Assembly (NCBI GenBank): GCA_964405335.1
Contig: CAYONP010000059.1
Span: forward strand, 1 to 36,352
Direction of reading: 5' to 3'
DNA from: CAYONP01 sp964405335
GTDB taxonomy: Bacteria; Armatimonadota; UBA10988
DNA: 36,352 bases
In this document: positions 35,873-36,352 of the stretch, in pieces
How positions within the stretch are numbered: position 1 is the stretch's first letter
How the letters are laid out: each line of letters starts with the position of its first letter
The notes under the pieces: model-generated
What the model saw: only the letters and a program-made list of their open reading frames with translations
Database searches by the model: none
Told to the model about the DNA's origin: nothing
Position numbers and translations under genes: made by a program

Positions 35873-35954
35873 CCTACACCATTTGTTCGCACCCGCGGGA
35901 GGCTCCTTCGACATGACCGGGACTCCTCCTTCCGCCCAAGCTAACAAAACCTGC
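35873..35954 (-). promoter_or_regulatory. leader of CRISPR array 2
   Basis: 82 bp adjoining the last repeat, identical at 77 positions to the flank of array 1 (25964-26045); both start CCTACACCATTTGTTCGC and share CGCCCAAGCTAACAAAA. Similarity fades after this point. The stretch from here to 36068 shows no gene. Confidence 0.8.
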
Positions 35955-36068
35955 TGGCCTTTGGGGTTGGGCGAGTGGCGCAACCGTCGCGGCCGTGATG
36001 CTAGCCTGACCGCGGCGACCGCGCGCCGCTCCCCGGACCACCGGCGGCCCGGGCGTGTTGAGGGGTGC

Positions 36069-36163
36069 GGTGGGGGCGGGTCTCAGACCCGCCCGAGTGC
36101 TGATGAACCCGCTTCCAGAGCGGATTGACTCGCGGGCGGGCAGGTCTGAGACCTGCCCCTACC
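36069..36163. repeat. 95-bp paired-hairpin element, right copy
   Basis: Same architecture and exact length as 126-220. Hairpins GGGCGGGTCT/AGACCCGCCC and GGGCAGGTCT/AGACCTGCCC face each other, the core CCCGCTTCCAGAGCGG is at the same offset of 39 bases, and the end is CCCCTACC. Substitutions inside one arm are matched in the other arm, so the hairpins are preserved. Confidence 0.7.
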
Positions 36164-36215
36164 ACGAAAACCAACACGCCTGTCCCGACCACGAAAACCA
36201 ACCCGCCCGTCCCGC
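36162..36215. repeat. 27-bp direct repeat, two copies
   Basis: CCACGAAAACCAACACGC... at 36162-36188 is followed at once by a near-identical copy (CCACGAAAACCAACCCGC...) at 36189-36215. It begins at the right edge of the 95-bp element. No function suggested. Confidence 0.6.
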
Positions 36216-36258
36216 CGGCCATGACCATCCGTTGGCGGAGCACGGCAGCGTCATGGGT

Positions 36259-36279
36259 GGCGGGCACAGCCCGCCCTAC
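36259..36279. repeat. REP-like hairpin (GGCGGGC-ACA-GCCCGCC), copy 2
   Basis: Second copy of the hairpin at 34054-34074, including the trailing CTAC. Its edge supplies the stop codon (TAG on the minus strand) of the partial gene at the window end. Confidence 0.6.
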
Positions 36280-36352
36280 GTTCGTCGGCCGATCTCTCGC
36301 GTCGCCGCGTCGTAGACCATGCGGCGGCCTTGGCGCCAGCTCTGGTCGGCCA
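36276..36352 (-). CDS. possible C-terminal fragment of a gene cut by the window edge
   Basis: On the minus strand a frame runs in from the right edge for 24 codons and ends ...WRQGRRMVYDAATREIGRRT before a TAG at 36276-36278. The residue composition looks coding, and intergenic hairpins begin directly at the stop, as after a real gene. It is too short to identify; the rest lies outside the window. Confidence 0.3.
   Translation of the reverse strand, partial: ADQSWRQGRRMVYDAATREIGRRT

Overview
The window comes from a high-GC bacterium (roughly 65-70% by eye) with a Gram-negative-type envelope. A PEP-CTERM protein, a secreted tricorn-type protease, the xerC-hslV-hslU gene order and many dispersed GC-rich hairpin repeats between genes recall environmental PVC/Planctomycetes- or Armatimonadota-like genomes. 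That placement is inference; there is no rRNA or other phylogenetic marker here, and no tRNA or rRNA gene was seen.

Layout. 0-5.5 kb: a 95-bp hairpin element, a Gfo/Idh/MocA oxidoreductase (-), a PEP-CTERM protein (+) and a secreted tricorn protease homologue (+) with a readable promoter. 5.5-9.2 kb: a 3.7-kb stretch without credible genes. It holds 17 copies of the AT-rich palindrome ATTACATGTAAT (15 exact, 2 with one change), mostly 173 or about 220 bp apart. Six units of 393-395 bp form a tandem array inside it, but the palindromes continue into unrelated sequence on both sides. This is the most unusual object in the window. 9.2-21.1 kb: a secreted protein with about twelve Asp/Tyr-rich repeats, a creatininase-family hydrolase, a three-gene unit (double-ACT protein, peptide deformylase, D-2-hydroxyacid dehydrogenase), and a four-gene minus-strand unit (secreted protein, SDR, CHASE2-type cyclase with altered active-site residues, tricorn-like S41 protease). 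21.2-24.5 kb: xerC-hslV-[small four-helix membrane protein]-hslU, with stop/start overlaps on both sides of the inserted membrane gene.

24.7-36 kb: a type I-E CRISPR-Cas locus. The effector operon cas3-cse1-cse2-cas7-cas5-cas6e (minus strand) lies between two arrays with the same 28-bp repeat: 20 repeats at 24778-25963 and 29 repeats at 34137-35872. Both have nearly identical leaders on their right side and are read leftwards. cas1 and cas2, normally next to cas6e, are not in the window. Two spacers of the larger array differ at 8 of 33 positions yet encode the same 11-residue peptide, so related invaders were sampled twice at one coding position.

Together the window shows housekeeping proteolysis and processing genes (HslVU, Def, XerC), several secreted or envelope proteins, and a defence island, separated by hairpin repeats that recur in the window. 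The right edge cuts a gene of unknown identity.
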